The notes below the pieces were generated by a model, which was given only the letters and a program-made list of their open reading frames with translations, was not told the origin of the DNA and ran no database searches. Below are positions 54,379 through 64,000 of a DNA stretch of 64,000 nucleotides, in pieces (positions within the stretch are counted from its first letter, which is position 1; each line of letters opens with the position of its first letter). Origin of the DNA: Curtobacterium flaccumfaciens UCD-AKU (GTDB taxonomy: Bacteria > Actinomycetota > Actinomycetes > Actinomycetales > Microbacteriaceae); contig NZ_KB714607.1 in assembly GCF_000349565.1 (NCBI RefSeq), positions 1 through 64,000 of the forward strand. Direction: 5' to 3'. The position numbers and the translations under genes were made by a program.

Positions 54379-55436
54379 GCGCCCTTGCGCTCCGCGAGCT
54401 TCGGCGCGATCGACTCGACCGGGGCATCCTCGGCCTTGGAACCGCCGACGCCGAGCTTGGCGAGGATCTTGCCTTCGATGTCGGCAGCGATCTCGGGGTT
54501 CTGGATCAGGAAGGAACGCGAGTTCTCCTTGCCCTGCCCGAGCTGGTCGCCGTCGTACGTGTACCAGGCGCCCGACTTCTTGACGATGCCGTGGTCGACA
54601 CCGAAGTCGAGCAGCGAGCCTTCGCGCGAGATGCCGACGCCGTACAGGATGTCGAACTCGGCCTGCTTGAAGGGCGGCGCCATCTTGTTCTTGACGACCT
54701 TGACGCGCGTTCGGTTGCCCACCGCGTCGGTACCGCTCTTGAGTGTCTCGATGCGACGGATGTCGAGGCGGACGGACGCGTAGAACTTCAGCGCCTTACC
54801 GCCCGAGGTGGTCTCCGGCGAACCGAAGAACACGCCGATCTTCTCGCGCAGCTGGTTGATGAAGATCATCGTGGTCTGCGTCTGGTTCAGGCCACCGGCG
54901 AGCTTCCGCAGTGCCTGCGACATGAGGCGGGCCTGCAGACCGACGTGCGAGTCACCCATCTCGCCCTCGATCTCGGCACGGGGCACGAGGGCCGCGACGG
55001 AGTCGATGACGATGAGGTCGATGGAGCCGGAGCGGACCAGCATGTCCGCGATCTCGAGCGCCTGCTCGGCGGTGTCGGGCTGCGACACAAGCAGGGCGTC
55101 GATGTCGACACCGAGCTTCTTGGCGTACTCGGGGTCGAGCGCGTGCTCGGCGTCGATGAAGGCCGCGATGCCACCGGCGCGCTGGGCGTTGGCGATGGCA
55201 TGGATGGTGAGGGTCGTCTTACCCGACGACTCCGGGCCGTAGATCTCGACGATGCGGCCACGGGGCAGGCCACCGATGCCGAGCGCGACGTCCAGCGCCA
55301 CCGACCCGGTCTGGATGACGTTGACGGGGGCGCGTTCGTCCGAACCGAGGCGCATGATCGCACCCTTGCCGAACTGCCTGTCGATCTGTGCGAGTGCGGT
55401 CTCGAGGGCCTTTTCGCGGTCTGCCGGTGATGGCAT
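54375..55436 (-). CDS. recA: recombinase RecA
   Basis: A 353-residue strand-exchange recombinase and LexA co-protease. The Walker A is [10 protein letters not shown], and further landmarks are [33 protein letters not shown] and [18 protein letters not shown] precedes the ATG at 55436; longer frames upstream lie in the untranslated leader. Two LexA-box-like palindromes lie about 210-250 bp upstream. recX is co-translated. Confidence 0.98.
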   Translation of the reverse strand: MPSPADREKALETALAQIDRQFGKGAIMRLGSDERAPVNVIQTGSVALDVALGIGGLPRGRIVEIYGPESSGKTTLTIHAIANAQRAGGIAAFIDAEHALDPEYAKKLGVDIDALLVSQPDTAEQALEIADMLVRSGSIDLIVIDSVAALVPRAEIEGEMGDSHVGLQARLMSQALRKLAGGLNQTQTTMIFINQLREKIGVFFGSPETTSGGKALKFYASVRLDIRRIETLKSGTDAVGNRTRVKVVKNKMAPPFKQAEFDILYGVGISREGSLLDFGVDHGIVKKSGAWYTYDGDQLGQGKENSRSFLIQNPEIAADIEGKILAKLGVGGSKAEDAPVESIAPKLAERKGA

Positions 55437-55645
55437 GGGGTGCTCCTTCGTGCTCGTGTTCGGCCGCCTGTAGGCTGTCGCGTCCACGCCGGCCGATGGT
55501 GCAAGGCCGATGGTTCTGCGACAAGGCTTCGGGCTGTTCCCGATGTCCATCAACCTATGGCGAGCCACCGACATCACTGCCGACGGTCACGCGATCTGTG
55601 GATGGAGCATCCGGGCGACGCCGCTGTGGAGGAAGTTACCACCGA

Positions 55646-55661
55646 TCGAACACGCGTTCGA
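55646..55661. promoter_or_regulatory. perfect LexA (SOS) box upstream of recA
   Basis: TCGAAC-ACGC-GTTCGA is an exact match to the actinobacterial SOS consensus, a fully symmetric 16-mer, 210 bp before the recA start and 48 bp beyond the end of the DUF3046 gene. Confidence 0.9.
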
Positions 55662-55669
55662 GCAACACG

Positions 55670-55685
55670 CCGAACACAGTTTCGG
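55670..55685. promoter_or_regulatory. second, weaker LexA-box-like site upstream of recA
   Basis: CCGAAC-ACAG-TTTCGG resembles the SOS consensus with three differences and lies 24 bp (centre to centre) from the perfect box. Confidence 0.4.
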
Positions 55686-55708
55686 GTGCCGGACCCGCAG
55701 GACCGCGC

Positions 55709-55933
55709 TCAGTCCTGGGGTTCGGCCAGGCCCTTGCCGTGCCGACGGTCCATCGGGACGTCCTGCGAGTCGCACAGGGCATCCCACACCCGGCGGGCGT
55801 CGATGCCGGCGGCAAGGGCGTCCACGGCCGATCGACCGCCCAGCCCCTCGAGCACGACGTCACGGGTGACCACGGACCCGTAGGCCTCGCCGAACACCTG
55901 GTCGACGGCTCGCCAGAACTCACTCACGCGCAT
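55709..55933 (-). CDS. DUF3046 protein
   Basis: A 74-residue protein starting MRVSEFWRAVDQVFGEAYG and ending near DVPMDRRHG, which fits DUF3046, a small actinobacterial family usually encoded just upstream of recA. Its function is unknown. It sits between the recA promoter and the XRE regulator. Confidence 0.8.
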   Translation of the reverse strand: MRVSEFWRAVDQVFGEAYGSVVTRDVVLEGLGGRSAVDALAAGIDARRVWDALCDSQDVPMDRRHGKGLAEPQD

Positions 55934-55971
55934 CCGACCAGCCTAAGCGCGTCGTCGCGGGCCGGAACGCA

Positions 55972-56007
55972 GAACGCCCCCGCCGGGAAGGACCGGCGAG
56001 GGCGTTC
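55972..56007 (-). terminator. hairpin after the XRE regulator gene
   Basis: GAACGCCCCCGCCGG pairs with CCGGCGAGGGCGTTC over 14 of 15 positions with a GAAGGA loop, 12 bp beyond the regulator stop. Confidence 0.7.
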
Positions 56008-56019
56008 GGTGCAGTGCGG

Positions 56020-56328
56020 TCAGCGCACCGCGAGGTCGTTGTCGAACTCGGCGACGAGGTCGTCCGGGAGCGTGTCGGGGACGGGGGTCAGCCCCTCGAC
56101 GATCGCGAGGCGGTCGCCCACTTCGCGCATGATGGTCGAGATGGGCGTGTCCAGAGCATCCGCGACGGACGCGAGGATCTCCGAGCTGGCTTCCTTCTGC
56201 CCACGCTCGACCTCACTGAGGTACCCGAGCGCGACACTGGCCTTGGACGCGACCTGACGGAGGGTCCGGCCCTTCTGCAAGCGGAAGTCCCGGAGCACAT
56301 CGCCGATTTCCTGACGAACGAGAACCAT
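56020..56328 (-). CDS. clgR: XRE-family regulator, ClgR-like
   Basis: A 102-residue protein with a helix-turn-helix of the lambda-repressor type (TLRQVASKASVALGYLSEVE, about residues 22-41) followed by RGQKEASSEILASVADAL. It resembles ClgR, the activator of clp protease genes in actinobacteria, which often lies between cinA/pgsA and recA. AGGAGG precedes the ATG. The symbol rests on similarity and position. Confidence 0.75.
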   Translation of the reverse strand: MVLVRQEIGDVLRDFRLQKGRTLRQVASKASVALGYLSEVERGQKEASSEILASVADALDTPISTIMREVGDRLAIVEGLTPVPDTLPDDLVAEFDNDLAVR

Positions 56329-56482
56329 GAGAACTCCTCCTCTCTGTCGTCTCCGCGCCCGCTCGGTCCGGTGGAACGAGTTCGGGTTCAGCAACAATAG
56401 CGTTGCCGGTTGCAGCATGTTAGCCAGGCTGGCTGCCGTACTGCTGGAGATTTCGTGAGATGTAACCCAGTGGAAACGGGAC

Positions 56483-57010
56483 CTATTCCCGGCCCCGGAT
56501 CTCGGACGACATCCGTGCAAGGAGTTCGGAGACGGTGGCGTGACGGATTGCTCCCCGGTCACCGTCGAGGTGCAGCTCGAAGGCCTCGGCGCCCGCGGCG
56601 GAGGCGATCCCCACGTACACGGTGCCGACGGGCTTGCCGTCCTGCGGGTCCGGGCCGGCGACACCCGTCGTGCTGATCCCCCACGTTGCGGGCTCCCCGT
56701 CGACGGACAGCGCGATCCGGACACCGGCGGCCATCTGCCGGGCGACCTCCGGGTGCACGGCACCCTCGGCCTCGAGCAGGTCCGCCGAGACCCCGAGCAC
56801 GGAGTGCTTCACGGGCGTCGCGTACGCCACGACGCCACCGCGGACGACGGCGCTCGCCCCGGGCACGTCGACGAGGGTCGCGACGACGAGTCCGCCGGTC
56901 AGCGACTCCGCCACGGCGAGGGTCTCGCCCCGCGCCGTCAGTTCGGCGATGAGACCCGGTGCGACCGGCTCGACGGGCGCGGCCTCGGTCGAACGGTCGG
57001 GCCCGGTCAT
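56483..57010 (-). CDS. CinA C-terminal domain protein (NMN deamidase type)
   Basis: A 175-residue stand-alone CinA_C/PncC domain: ETLAVAESLTGGLVVATLVD, GGVVAYATPVKHSVLGV and GISTTGVAGPDPQDGKPVG. Relatives deamidate nicotinamide mononucleotide in NAD salvage. The ATG at 57010 overlaps the pgsA stop by four bases. Confidence 0.85.
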   Translation of the reverse strand: MTGPDRSTEAAPVEPVAPGLIAELTARGETLAVAESLTGGLVVATLVDVPGASAVVRGGVVAYATPVKHSVLGVSADLLEAEGAVHPEVARQMAAGVRIALSVDGEPATWGISTTGVAGPDPQDGKPVGTVYVGIASAAGAEAFELHLDGDRGAIRHATVSELLARMSSEIRGRE

Positions 57011-57651
57011 GCGGTGGTGCGGTTGTGCTTCCATGCCTGCCAGAGGTAGTCGATCCCGCTCAGGACCGTTGCCAGGAACGCGGCGGTCATGAGGATGCCG
57101 TTGACCCAGTGCGCCCAGTCACCGACCAGGTTCCACCACGGGAACAGCGCGGCCGTCAGTGCGACGGCCTGCAGCACGGTCTTGATCTTGCCTCCGCGGC
57201 TGGCCGGGATCACCCGGTCGGAGAGCACTGCGAACCGGAAGACCGTGATGCCGATCTCCCGCACCAAGATCAGCACGGTCACGTACCAGGGCAGTTCCTG
57301 CAGGATGGACAGCGCGACGAGCGCACCCCCGATGAGCACCTTGTCGGCGATCGGGTCGACGAGCTTGCCGAAGTCCGTGACCAGGTTCTGCCGACGGGCG
57401 ATGATGCCGTCGGCGCTGTCCGTGACGATCGCCACGACGAAGACGACCGCGGCCCAGATGCGCAGGGGCCCGTCGTTCCCGGCGTCGGTGAGCAGCAGGA
57501 CGAAGAACAGCGGCGCCATCAGGATGCGCACCACCGTGATGATGTTCGCGACGTTCGCGGTCGACGCCGGGCCGGGGCCCTTGCGCAAGAGCCGCCCGCG
57601 CCACGGGAACCGTGCGCCGTGCGTGGTGTTCGTGCTGTCCGAGGCGGTCAT
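57007..57651 (-). CDS. pgsA: CDP-diacylglycerol-glycerol-3-phosphate 3-phosphatidyltransferase
   Basis: A 214-residue membrane enzyme making phosphatidylglycerol phosphate. The CDP-alcohol phosphotransferase motif is DSADGIIARRQNLVTDFGKL followed by VDPIADK. About five helices are present. GGGAG precedes the ATG at 57651; a GTG at 57660 overlapping the ftsK stop is an alternative. Confidence 0.9.
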   Translation of the reverse strand: MTASDSTNTTHGARFPWRGRLLRKGPGPASTANVANIITVVRILMAPLFFVLLLTDAGNDGPLRIWAAVVFVVAIVTDSADGIIARRQNLVTDFGKLVDPIADKVLIGGALVALSILQELPWYVTVLILVREIGITVFRFAVLSDRVIPASRGGKIKTVLQAVALTAALFPWWNLVGDWAHWVNGILMTAAFLATVLSGIDYLWQAWKHNRTTA

Positions 57652-57656
57652 CGCCG

Positions 57657-60581
57657 TCACTCCCTGCCCGTCAGTCCCCACGCGTCCTCATCGGGCTCGT
57701 CGTGGACTTCATCGTACCCGCGGGTCATGTCCCCGACGGGGTCGGCACCGTACCGGTCACCGTCGCCGGACGGCGTCGGTGCCGGCGCTGCCGGAGCGGC
57801 CGCGGCGGGCGGCTCCTCGCCGCGGAGCTTCGCGAGCACCGCGGGCAACTGGTCGGCGGTCACCAGGACGTCGCGGGCCTTCGAGCCCTCGGACGGTCCG
57901 ACGATGTCGCGCGACTCCATCAGGTCCATCAGGCGACCGGCCTTGGCGAAGCCGACGCGGAGCTTGCGCTGCAGCATCGACGTCGAACCGAACTGGGTCG
58001 ACACGACCTGTTCGACGGCCGCGAGCAGCAGTTCGAGGTCGTCGCCGATGTCGGCGTCGATCTCCTTGCGCTCGACCACGGCCTGGACGTCCTGGCGGTA
58101 CTCGGGCTGGGCCTGCCGCGTGACGTGCTGGACGACCTCGGCGACCTCGCCCTCCTGCACCCAGGCGCCCTGCACGCGGAGCGACTTCGACGAACCCATC
58201 GGCAGGAAGAGCGCGTCGCCCTGACCGATCAGCTTGTCGGCGCCGGGCTGGTCGAGGATGACGCGGGAGTCCGTGACGCTCGTCACCGCGAAGGCGATGC
58301 GCGACGGCACGTTCGCCTTGATCAGGCCGGTGATGACGTCGACCGAGGGCCGCTGCGTCGCGAGCACCAGGTGGATGCCGGCGGCGCGGGCGAGCTGGGT
58401 GATGCGGACGATCGATTCCTCGACGTCACGCGGTGCCACGAGCATCAGGTCGGCGAGCTCGTCGACGACCACCAGCAGGTACGGGTACGGCTTGAGCTTC
58501 CGCTCGCTGCCCGCCGGCAGGACGATCTCGTTGTTCTCGATCGCCTTGTTGAAGTCGTCGACGTGGCGGAACCCGAACGACGCCAGGTCGTCGTACCGCA
58601 TGTCCATCTCCTTCACGACCCACTGCAGCGCTTCGGCCGCCTTCTTGGGGTTCGTGATGATGGGGGTGATGAGGTGCGGGACGCCGGCGTAGATCGAGAG
58701 CTCGACGCGCTTCGGGTCGACCAGGACCATGCGGACCTCGGACGGCTTCGCGCGCATCAGCAGCGACGTGATCATCGAGTTGATGAACACCGACTTGCCG
58801 GAACCGGTGGAGCCGGCGACGAGCAGGTGCGGCATCTTCGCCAGGTTCGCGACGACGAAGCCGCCCTCGACGTCCTTGCCGACGCCGATCGTCATCGGGT
58901 GCTTCGACTTGCGCGCGGCGTTCGAGCGCAGCACGTCGCCGAGCGAGACGATCTCGCGGTCGGTGTTCGGGATCTCGACGCCGATCGCGCTCTTGCCCGG
59001 GATCGGCGACAGGATGCGGACCTCGTTCGAGGCGACCGCGTACGACAGGTTCTTCGACAGGGCCGTGACGCGCTCGACCTTGACGCCCGGGCCGAGCTCG
59101 ATCTCGTACCGGGTGACCGTCGGCCCGCGGGAGAACCCGGTGACCTTCGCGTCGACCTTGAACTCGGTGAGCACGCCGGTGATGGCGGCGACGATGTCGT
59201 CGTTCGCCTGGCTGCGCGCGACCGAGGGCGTGCCGGAGCTCAGGGTGGTGGCGGCCGGCAGTCGGTACGGCTTCGACGGGTCGTCGTCGGGCCCGGCGGC
59301 GGCCGCGCTCAGCTCGGCGGCGGCGTCGATGTCCTCGGGCTCGTCGACGACCTCGGGCTCGGACAGCACCTCGGGCACCGCGGCACGGATGTCGGCGGTC
59401 GGCTGCGGGCGCGCGGGGACGTCGGTGCCGAACGCGCGCAGGGCCTGCTCGGCGTCCTGCAGGTCCTGCTCGACGGAGTCGTTGAGGTTGACCGACGCGG
59501 GCTCGGCCGGCGTGAGGTCGACGAGCCCTGCGGCGGCACCGGCGTTCGGGCTCGGAACGGGGGCGACGGGAGCAGCGGGCGCGACGGGCGCGGCAGCGGG
59601 CGCGACACCGGTGGCCGGCGGGAGCACCGGGCTGTCGTACGCCGGGTCCTCTTCGCGTCCGGACTTGTTGCGGCGCCACCACGGCACGTTGTCGCCGCCG
59701 GCTTCGGCGTCGGCAGCGGCCTGCTCGTCACCGAACCCGAGGTCGTCGAACAGCTGGAAGTCGGCGTCGCCCTTCTTGCCGCGCTTCGAGGTGCGGGTGC
59801 GGGCGGCGGGCTCCGCCGCGGCGGCGGCGTCCGCGTCCGGCTCGGCAGCGGGCGCCGGGGCACCGAACAGGTAGGCGTAGAGCTCGTGCAGCCGGCGACC
59901 GAGCTTGTTCGGCGGCGTCTTGGTGATGATGAAGAGCGAGAGCACGAGCAGCACGATCGCCACGGGCACGGCCACCCACGCGGTCGCGATCGTGACGAGC
60001 CAGCCGATGACCACCCAGCCGAGCACCCCACCGGCGGCAGCGAGCGCGGGCATGCCGTCGGCCGCGCTCGGTCGGCCGCCGAAGACGTGGCAGAGCGAGG
60101 CGATGGAGACGATCAGGATGCCCAGACCGATGCCGATCCGGGTGTTGTCGTGCACCGAGGCCGGGTGCCGGAACAGCCACCCGGCGAACACGATCATGAT
60201 GACCGGCAGGGCGAATGCCAGGCGGCCGAACAGCCCGCCGAACGTGTACGCGTCGAGTGCGACGGAGACGCTGTTGGTCGGGTTGAGCCACTCGACGACC
60301 CCGCCGGCGATGGCCAGCAGGAACAGCAGGAACGGGAACCCGTCGCGCCGCTGGTCCTTCTCGAGGGTCTCCTTGCCGAGCAGCCGGAACATCGCGCCGA
60401 CGCCGTGCGCCATCGCGAGCCAGAAGGTCACGAGCGGGTTCTGCTCGCGGAACACCGGCGTGGGTGCGGCCTGCGGCAGCTTCTTCGTCGTGGCCTGGGT
60501 GCGCGACGAACCGCGCGTCCCGTTGCCACGGGACGACGTGGACGCGCGCGAGCGCGTGGTCGACTTGGTGCCTCCGGCCAT
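57657..60581 (-). CDS. ftsK: DNA translocase FtsK/SpoIIIE
   Basis: A 974-residue septal DNA pump. Four or five N-terminal helices (residues 50-230) anchor it. A Pro/Ala-rich linker spans about 240-470. The motor has [15 protein letters not shown] (Walker A) and [12 protein letters not shown] (Walker B), then [20 protein letters not shown]; a C-terminal gamma winged helix (VLVTADQL region preceded by [15 protein letters not shown]) reads DNA polarity. The ATG at 60581 starts a basic Ser/Thr-rich tail. It clears chromosome ends from the closing septum. Confidence 0.95.
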   Translation of the reverse strand: MAGGTKSTTRSRASTSSRGNGTRGSSRTQATTKKLPQAAPTPVFREQNPLVTFWLAMAHGVGAMFRLLGKETLEKDQRRDGFPFLLFLLAIAGGVVEWLNPTNSVSVALDAYTFGGLFGRLAFALPVIMIVFAGWLFRHPASVHDNTRIGIGLGILIVSIASLCHVFGGRPSAADGMPALAAAGGVLGWVVIGWLVTIATAWVAVPVAIVLLVLSLFIITKTPPNKLGRRLHELYAYLFGAPAPAAEPDADAAAAAEPAARTRTSKRGKKGDADFQLFDDLGFGDEQAAADAEAGGDNVPWWRRNKSGREEDPAYDSPVLPPATGVAPAAAPVAPAAPVAPVPSPNAGAAAGLVDLTPAEPASVNLNDSVEQDLQDAEQALRAFGTDVPARPQPTADIRAAVPEVLSEPEVVDEPEDIDAAAELSAAAAGPDDDPSKPYRLPAATTLSSGTPSVARSQANDDIVAAITGVLTEFKVDAKVTGFSRGPTVTRYEIELGPGVKVERVTALSKNLSYAVASNEVRILSPIPGKSAIGVEIPNTDREIVSLGDVLRSNAARKSKHPMTIGVGKDVEGGFVVANLAKMPHLLVAGSTGSGKSVFINSMITSLLMRAKPSEVRMVLVDPKRVELSIYAGVPHLITPIITNPKKAAEALQWVVKEMDMRYDDLASFGFRHVDDFNKAIENNEIVLPAGSERKLKPYPYLLVVVDELADLMLVAPRDVEESIVRITQLARAAGIHLVLATQRPSVDVITGLIKANVPSRIAFAVTSVTDSRVILDQPGADKLIGQGDALFLPMGSSKSLRVQGAWVQEGEVAEVVQHVTRQAQPEYRQDVQAVVERKEIDADIGDDLELLLAAVEQVVSTQFGSTSMLQRKLRVGFAKAGRLMDLMESRDIVGPSEGSKARDVLVTADQLPAVLAKLRGEEPPAAAAPAAPAPTPSGDGDRYGADPVGDMTRGYDEVHDEPDEDAWGLTGRE

Positions 60582-60620
60582 GGGCAGAACCCTAACGCCC
60601 GCCCAGGACAAACGCAGGAA

Positions 60621-60658
60621 GGCCCGCCGCAGCGTCCGTGACGGACGCTGGACGGGCC
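60621..60658 (-). terminator. hairpin after rnj
   Basis: GGCCCG...AGCGTCCGT pairs with ACGGACGCT...CGGGCC, a stem of about 17 bp with small mismatches, located 20 bp beyond the rnj stop. It carries the GGGCCTCC tail of the dispersed intergenic repeat family. Confidence 0.7.
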
Positions 60659-60677
60659 TCCAGGGCGGGGACGGAGG

Positions 60678-62354
60678 CTACGCCTCGATGACCACCGGGA
60701 CGATCATCGGACGACGACGGTGCTTCGTGTTCACCCAACGACCGACCGTGCGACGGACGACCTGCGCGAAGGCGTGCGAGTCGCGCGTGCCGTTGGCTGC
60801 GGCCTCGGAGATCGCCTTGGCGATCTGCGGACGCACGTCGTCGAAGACGGAGTCGTCCTCGGCGAAGCCGCGCGACTGGATCTCCGGGCCGATCACGCAC
60901 TGCCCGGTGGTGAAGTCCACCGCGCAGAAGACCGAGATGAAGCCCTCTTCGGCCAGGACACGGCGGTCCTTCAGGTCGGCGTCGGTGATCTCGCCGACGG
61001 TGGAGCCGTCGACGTAGACGTAGCCGATGTCGAGCTGGCCGGCGACCGTTGCGACGCCGTCCTTCAGGTCGACGACGATGCCGTCCTGACCGAGGATCAC
61101 GTTGCGCGGCGGGACGCCCGTCTGGATCGCCAGGTCGGCGTTCGCGTACAGGTGACGGTGCTCGCCGTGGACGGGGAGCACGTTGCGCGGTCGCAGGATG
61201 TTGTAGCAGTAGAGCAGTTCGCCGGCCGAGGCGTGTCCGGAGACGTGCACCTTGGCGTTGCCCTTGTGCACGACCTTCGCGCCGAGCTTGGTCAGCCCGT
61301 CGATCACGCGGTACACGGCGTTCTCGTTGCCCGGGATGAGCGACGACGCGAGGATGACGGTGTCGCCCTCGCCGATCTCGATCTGGTGCTCGAGGTTCGC
61401 CATGCGGGCCAGGACGGCCATCGGCTCACCCTGCGACCCGGTCGACATGTAGACGATCTGGTCGTCGGGGACGTTCTTCGCCTTCTTCGTGTCGATGAGC
61501 ACGTTCTCCGGCACCCGCAGGTACCCGAGGTCGGCGGCGATCGTCATGTTGCGGATCATCGAGCGGCCCATGAACGCGACCTTGCGGTTCGCGGCCGCGG
61601 CGGCGTCGAGGACCTGCTGCACGCGGTGCACGTGTGACGAGAAGCTCGCCACGACGACCTTCTTGCGGGCGCGCATGATGATGTTCTCGAGCACCGGGCC
61701 GATGTCGCGCTCCGGAGCGGTGAAGCCCGGCACGTCGGCGTTCGTGGAGTCCGGCAGGAACAGGTCGACGCCGGCCTCGCCCAGACGGGCGAACGCGCGG
61801 AGGTCGGTGATCCGGTCGTCCAGCGGGAGCTGGTCCATCTTGAAGTCACCCGTGTGCAGGACACGACCGGCGGGGGTCGTGATCGCGACGGCGAGGGCGT
61901 CCGGGATGGAGTGGTTCACGGCGACGAACTCGAGGTGGAACGGGCCGATCTGCTCGGTCTGGTCCTCGGCCACGACGAGCGTGTACGGCTTGATCCGGTG
62001 TTCCTTGAGCTTCGCCTCGACGAGCGCGAGGGTCAGCGTGGAGCCGATCAGCGGGATGTCGTCGCGGAGCTTCAGCAGGTACGGGACCGCGCCGATGTGG
62101 TCTTCGTGGCCGTGCGTGAGCACGACACCGAGGACGTCGTCGAGGCGGTCACGGATCGGCGTGAAGTCCGGCAGGATCAGGTCGACACCGGGCTGGTGCT
62201 CCTCGGGGAACAGCACGCCGGCGTCGACGATGAGCAGCTTGCCCTCGTACTCGTAGACGGTCATGTTGCGACCGATCTCGCCGAGGCCCCCGATGGGGAT
62301 CACGCGGAGGGTGCCGTTCTCGAGCGGCTGCGGTGTGGAGACTTGTGTGGGCAT
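60678..62354 (-). CDS. rnj: ribonuclease J
   Basis: A 558-residue metallo-beta-lactamase/beta-CASP nuclease with 5' exo- and endonuclease activity in RNA decay and rRNA maturation. Motifs are GGLGEIGRNM, LTHGHEDHIGAVPYL, HTGDFKMD, STGSQGEPMA and HVSGHASAGELL. The usual length and a full C-terminal domain are present. It is 49 bp downstream of dapA on the same strand, a conserved pair in actinobacteria. Confidence 0.95.
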   Translation of the reverse strand: MPTQVSTPQPLENGTLRVIPIGGLGEIGRNMTVYEYEGKLLIVDAGVLFPEEHQPGVDLILPDFTPIRDRLDDVLGVVLTHGHEDHIGAVPYLLKLRDDIPLIGSTLTLALVEAKLKEHRIKPYTLVVAEDQTEQIGPFHLEFVAVNHSIPDALAVAITTPAGRVLHTGDFKMDQLPLDDRITDLRAFARLGEAGVDLFLPDSTNADVPGFTAPERDIGPVLENIIMRARKKVVVASFSSHVHRVQQVLDAAAAANRKVAFMGRSMIRNMTIAADLGYLRVPENVLIDTKKAKNVPDDQIVYMSTGSQGEPMAVLARMANLEHQIEIGEGDTVILASSLIPGNENAVYRVIDGLTKLGAKVVHKGNAKVHVSGHASAGELLYCYNILRPRNVLPVHGEHRHLYANADLAIQTGVPPRNVILGQDGIVVDLKDGVATVAGQLDIGYVYVDGSTVGEITDADLKDRRVLAEEGFISVFCAVDFTTGQCVIGPEIQSRGFAEDDSVFDDVRPQIAKAISEAAANGTRDSHAFAQVVRRTVGRWVNTKHRRRPMIVPVVIEA

Positions 62355-62403
62355 TCGGTCCTACGGATTCGGGCGACGTGCGTGCTGCGCGCCGCGGTGT
62401 TCG

Positions 62404-63381
62404 CTAGCGGGTGGTGCCTGGCACCTTCGGTAGTGCACCGCCGGCCGCCGCGTTGCGGTCGGGGCGGAAGTTCGAGAAGTCGGCGCCGGGCACGTCGCGC
62501 ACGGCTTCGAGTGAGGTCTCGATGGCGTACGCCTCGGAGTCCTCGGGGCCGACGAGCGGCAGTCGGACGCGCGGGCTGCCGATGCGGCCGAGCCCGTGCA
62601 GGATGTACTTGGCGGCCACGGTACCGGGAACGTGCGTCATCACGGCGCGGACGAGCGGCTCGAGTCGCTTGTGCTCGGCCGTCGCGGTGGCCAGGTCGCC
62701 CCGGTTCACGGCGTCGACGATGGTGCGGTACGGCGCGCTCGTGATGTTCGCCGTCACGCCGATCAGGCCGGTGGCACCGATCGACAGGTGCGGGAGCACG
62801 TTCGTGTCGTCACCGGAGAAGTACATGAGGTCGGTGTTGTTCAGCACGCGCGAGACCTCGGCGAAGTCGCCCTTGGCGTCCTTCACGGCGAGGATGTTCG
62901 GGTGCTTCGACGCGCGAAGGATCGTGTCGTAGGTGATCGGGATGCCGGTGCGGCCCGGGATGTCGTACAGGATCACCGGCAGGTCGGTGGCGTCCGCGAT
63001 CATCCGGAAGTGGGTGAGGACACCCGACTGTGTCGGCTTGTTGTAGTACGGCGTGACGATCATCACGCCGTCCGCGCCGGCCTTCTCGCTCTGCTTGTAC
63101 AGGTGGATGGCGTGCGCGGTCTCGTTCGAGCCACCACCCGTGATGATCTTCGCGCGGCCGGCGGCCACGGACTTGCCGACCTCGACCAGCCGGAGCTTCT
63201 CCGGGTCGGTGAGCGTCGACGTCTCGCCGGTCGTGCCGGTGACGACGATGCCGTCGGCGCCGGCGGTGATGCAGTCGTCGATGTGCTGCTCGACGCCGGG
63301 CCAGTCGACCTCACCGTCGGCCGTGAACGGGGTCACGAGGGCGACGAGGACCTGACCGAAGGGATTCTCACGCGGGGACAC
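62404..63381 (-). CDS. dapA: 4-hydroxy-tetrahydrodipicolinate synthase
   Basis: A 325-residue aldolase-type lyase at the entry of the lysine/diaminopimelate pathway. The Schiff-base lysine lies in ILAVKDAKGD, the proton-relay tyrosine in VTPYYNKPTQSG, and GTTGETSTL binds the keto acid. GTG 63381 is chosen; a TTG two codons upstream is possible, and neither has a strong ribosome site. It is transcribed ahead of rnj. Confidence 0.95.
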   Translation of the reverse strand: MSPRENPFGQVLVALVTPFTADGEVDWPGVEQHIDDCITAGADGIVVTGTTGETSTLTDPEKLRLVEVGKSVAAGRAKIITGGGSNETAHAIHLYKQSEKAGADGVMIVTPYYNKPTQSGVLTHFRMIADATDLPVILYDIPGRTGIPITYDTILRASKHPNILAVKDAKGDFAEVSRVLNNTDLMYFSGDDTNVLPHLSIGATGLIGVTANITSAPYRTIVDAVNRGDLATATAEHKRLEPLVRAVMTHVPGTVAAKYILHGLGRIGSPRVRLPLVGPEDSEAYAIETSLEAVRDVPGADFSNFRPDRNAAAGGALPKVPGTTR

Positions 63382-63450
63382 GGGCAACAGCGTACCGGGG
63401 ATGCGCGCGGAGGCCGCCGTCCGTGTGGACGGTCGCCTGCCTGCGGCGCG

Positions 63451-63495
63451 GCCGGGAGGCCCGGATCACGTCCGTCCCGCCGGTCACGCCCGGCG
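63451..63495. repeat. dispersed GGGAGGCC-type intergenic repeat, copy between folA and dapA
   Basis: GCCGGGAGGCCCGG followed by a tail ending CACGCCCGGCG matches the element at 43902-43948. It lies in the gap between the dihydrofolate reductase stop and dapA. Confidence 0.6.
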
Positions 63496-63506
63496 CGTGC
63501 GGGCAC

Positions 63507-64000
63507 TCAGGCGCGGCGCTGCCACTCCAGGAACCGGTAGCGGGTGCCGCCGTTGCGGGACTCCTGCCACGGGCCCTCGTCGGTGAGCGTCCAACCGGCA
63601 GTCTCGTCGAGCGTCGGTGCGACGGTGTCGCCGGGGACGTCGACGTCGATCACGGTCTCGGAGACGACATCGGCACGGTCGAGCGCCGCGGCGTAGACCT
63701 GGCCGCCGCCGACGACCCAGACGGTCTCGTCGGTGCCGTCGTCGCCTTCGAGCGCGGCCTGCAGGTCGTGCACCACCTCGGCACCGTCGGCGGTCCACGT
63801 CGTGTCACGGGTGAGCACCACGTTGCGCCGACCGGGCAGGGGGCGGAACCGCTCGGGCAGGGACTCCCACGTGCGCCGGCCCATGAGCACGGTCGCGGCG
63901 CCGGTGACCCGCTTGAAGTGCGCCAGGTCCTCGGGCACGTGCCAGGGCATGCCCCCGTCGGCACCGATGACGCCGGTGGTCGAGCGGGCCCAGACCATGC
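63507..64000 (-). CDS. folA: dihydrofolate reductase, N terminus beyond the window
   Basis: At least 164 codons of a DHFR, which reduces dihydrofolate with NADPH. GVIGADGGMPWHVPEDLAHF (substrate Trp/Asp-Glu region), VLMGRRTWESLP and VWVVGGGQVY are diagnostic. The first strand (VWARS) begins at the window edge, so only a few N-terminal residues are missing. A thymidylate synthase gene often precedes it, outside this window. Confidence 0.9.
   Translation of the reverse strand, partial: MVWARSTTGVIGADGGMPWHVPEDLAHFKRVTGAATVLMGRRTWESLPERFRPLPGRRNVVLTRDTTWTADGAEVVHDLQAALEGDDGTDETVWVVGGGQVYAAALDRADVVSETVIDVDVPGDTVAPTLDETAGWTLTDEGPWQESRNGGTRYRFLEWQRRA

Noticed and set aside
57612-60641. 1009-codon open frame opposite ftsK
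   Set aside because: Antisense shadow of ftsK with Arg/Asp-rich composition typical of reverse-strand frames in GC-rich genes.

Overview
The window is high-GC actinobacterial chromosome with tightly packed genes, many ATGA/GTGA start-stop overlaps, GTG starts, and housekeeping gene order typical of Microbacteriaceae. Curtobacterium or a close relative is my best guess; this is inferred from gene content and order, with no marker-gene comparison.

Left part (1-12 kb), accessory: a run of divergent regulator/enzyme pairs (MarR with an FAD monooxygenase; TetR with an ABC-2/DUF3533-like membrane protein; TetR with an SDR-like protein; MarR plus quinone oxidoreductase with a SnoaL-like protein). 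Operator-like palindromes lie in several of the shared intergenic regions. An MFS transporter gene is bracketed by two copies of the 3' end of the MarR gene. A secreted histidine phosphatase of the MINPP phytase type with a sortase-type tail closes this part.

Middle accessory block (12-20.7 kb): an ABC exporter with a DesK/LiaS-type two-component system, a stand-alone ATP-grasp protein, then a lactococcin-972-like secreted peptide gene followed by two FtsX/MacB-type permease genes and an ATPase. The block is bounded by copies of the same intergenic repeat: one copy at about 12.05 kb and three tandem 60-bp copies at 20.53-20.71 kb. This bacteriocin-like locus is the most interesting region of the window.

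Transition (20.8-34 kb): a GNAT acetyltransferase, small membrane proteins, lipoproteins, a four-gene siderophore-type iron-uptake operon behind a Fur-box-like palindrome, tRNA-Pro(GGG), an EEP-family hydrolase with a membrane protein, and a RecQ helicase carrying a phosphoribosyltransferase-like tail.

Right part (34-64 kb), core genome, mostly on the minus strand: parA-scpA-scpB-rluB-like-tyrA-cmk-der (chromosome segregation, RNA modification, tyrosine and nucleotide metabolism); hisC-hisB-hisH-hisA-sseB; a LysM protein divergent from lexA; hflX; miaB-miaA-dapF; recA-recX with LexA boxes; clgR-like regulator, cinA-like, pgsA, ftsK; rnj, dapA and a dihydrofolate reductase gene cut by the window end. 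SOS control is visible: LexA-box-like palindromes lie between the LysM gene and lexA and upstream of recA. The 23S rRNA pseudouridine synthase carries an unusually long Arg-Gly-Asp-rich repeat extension.
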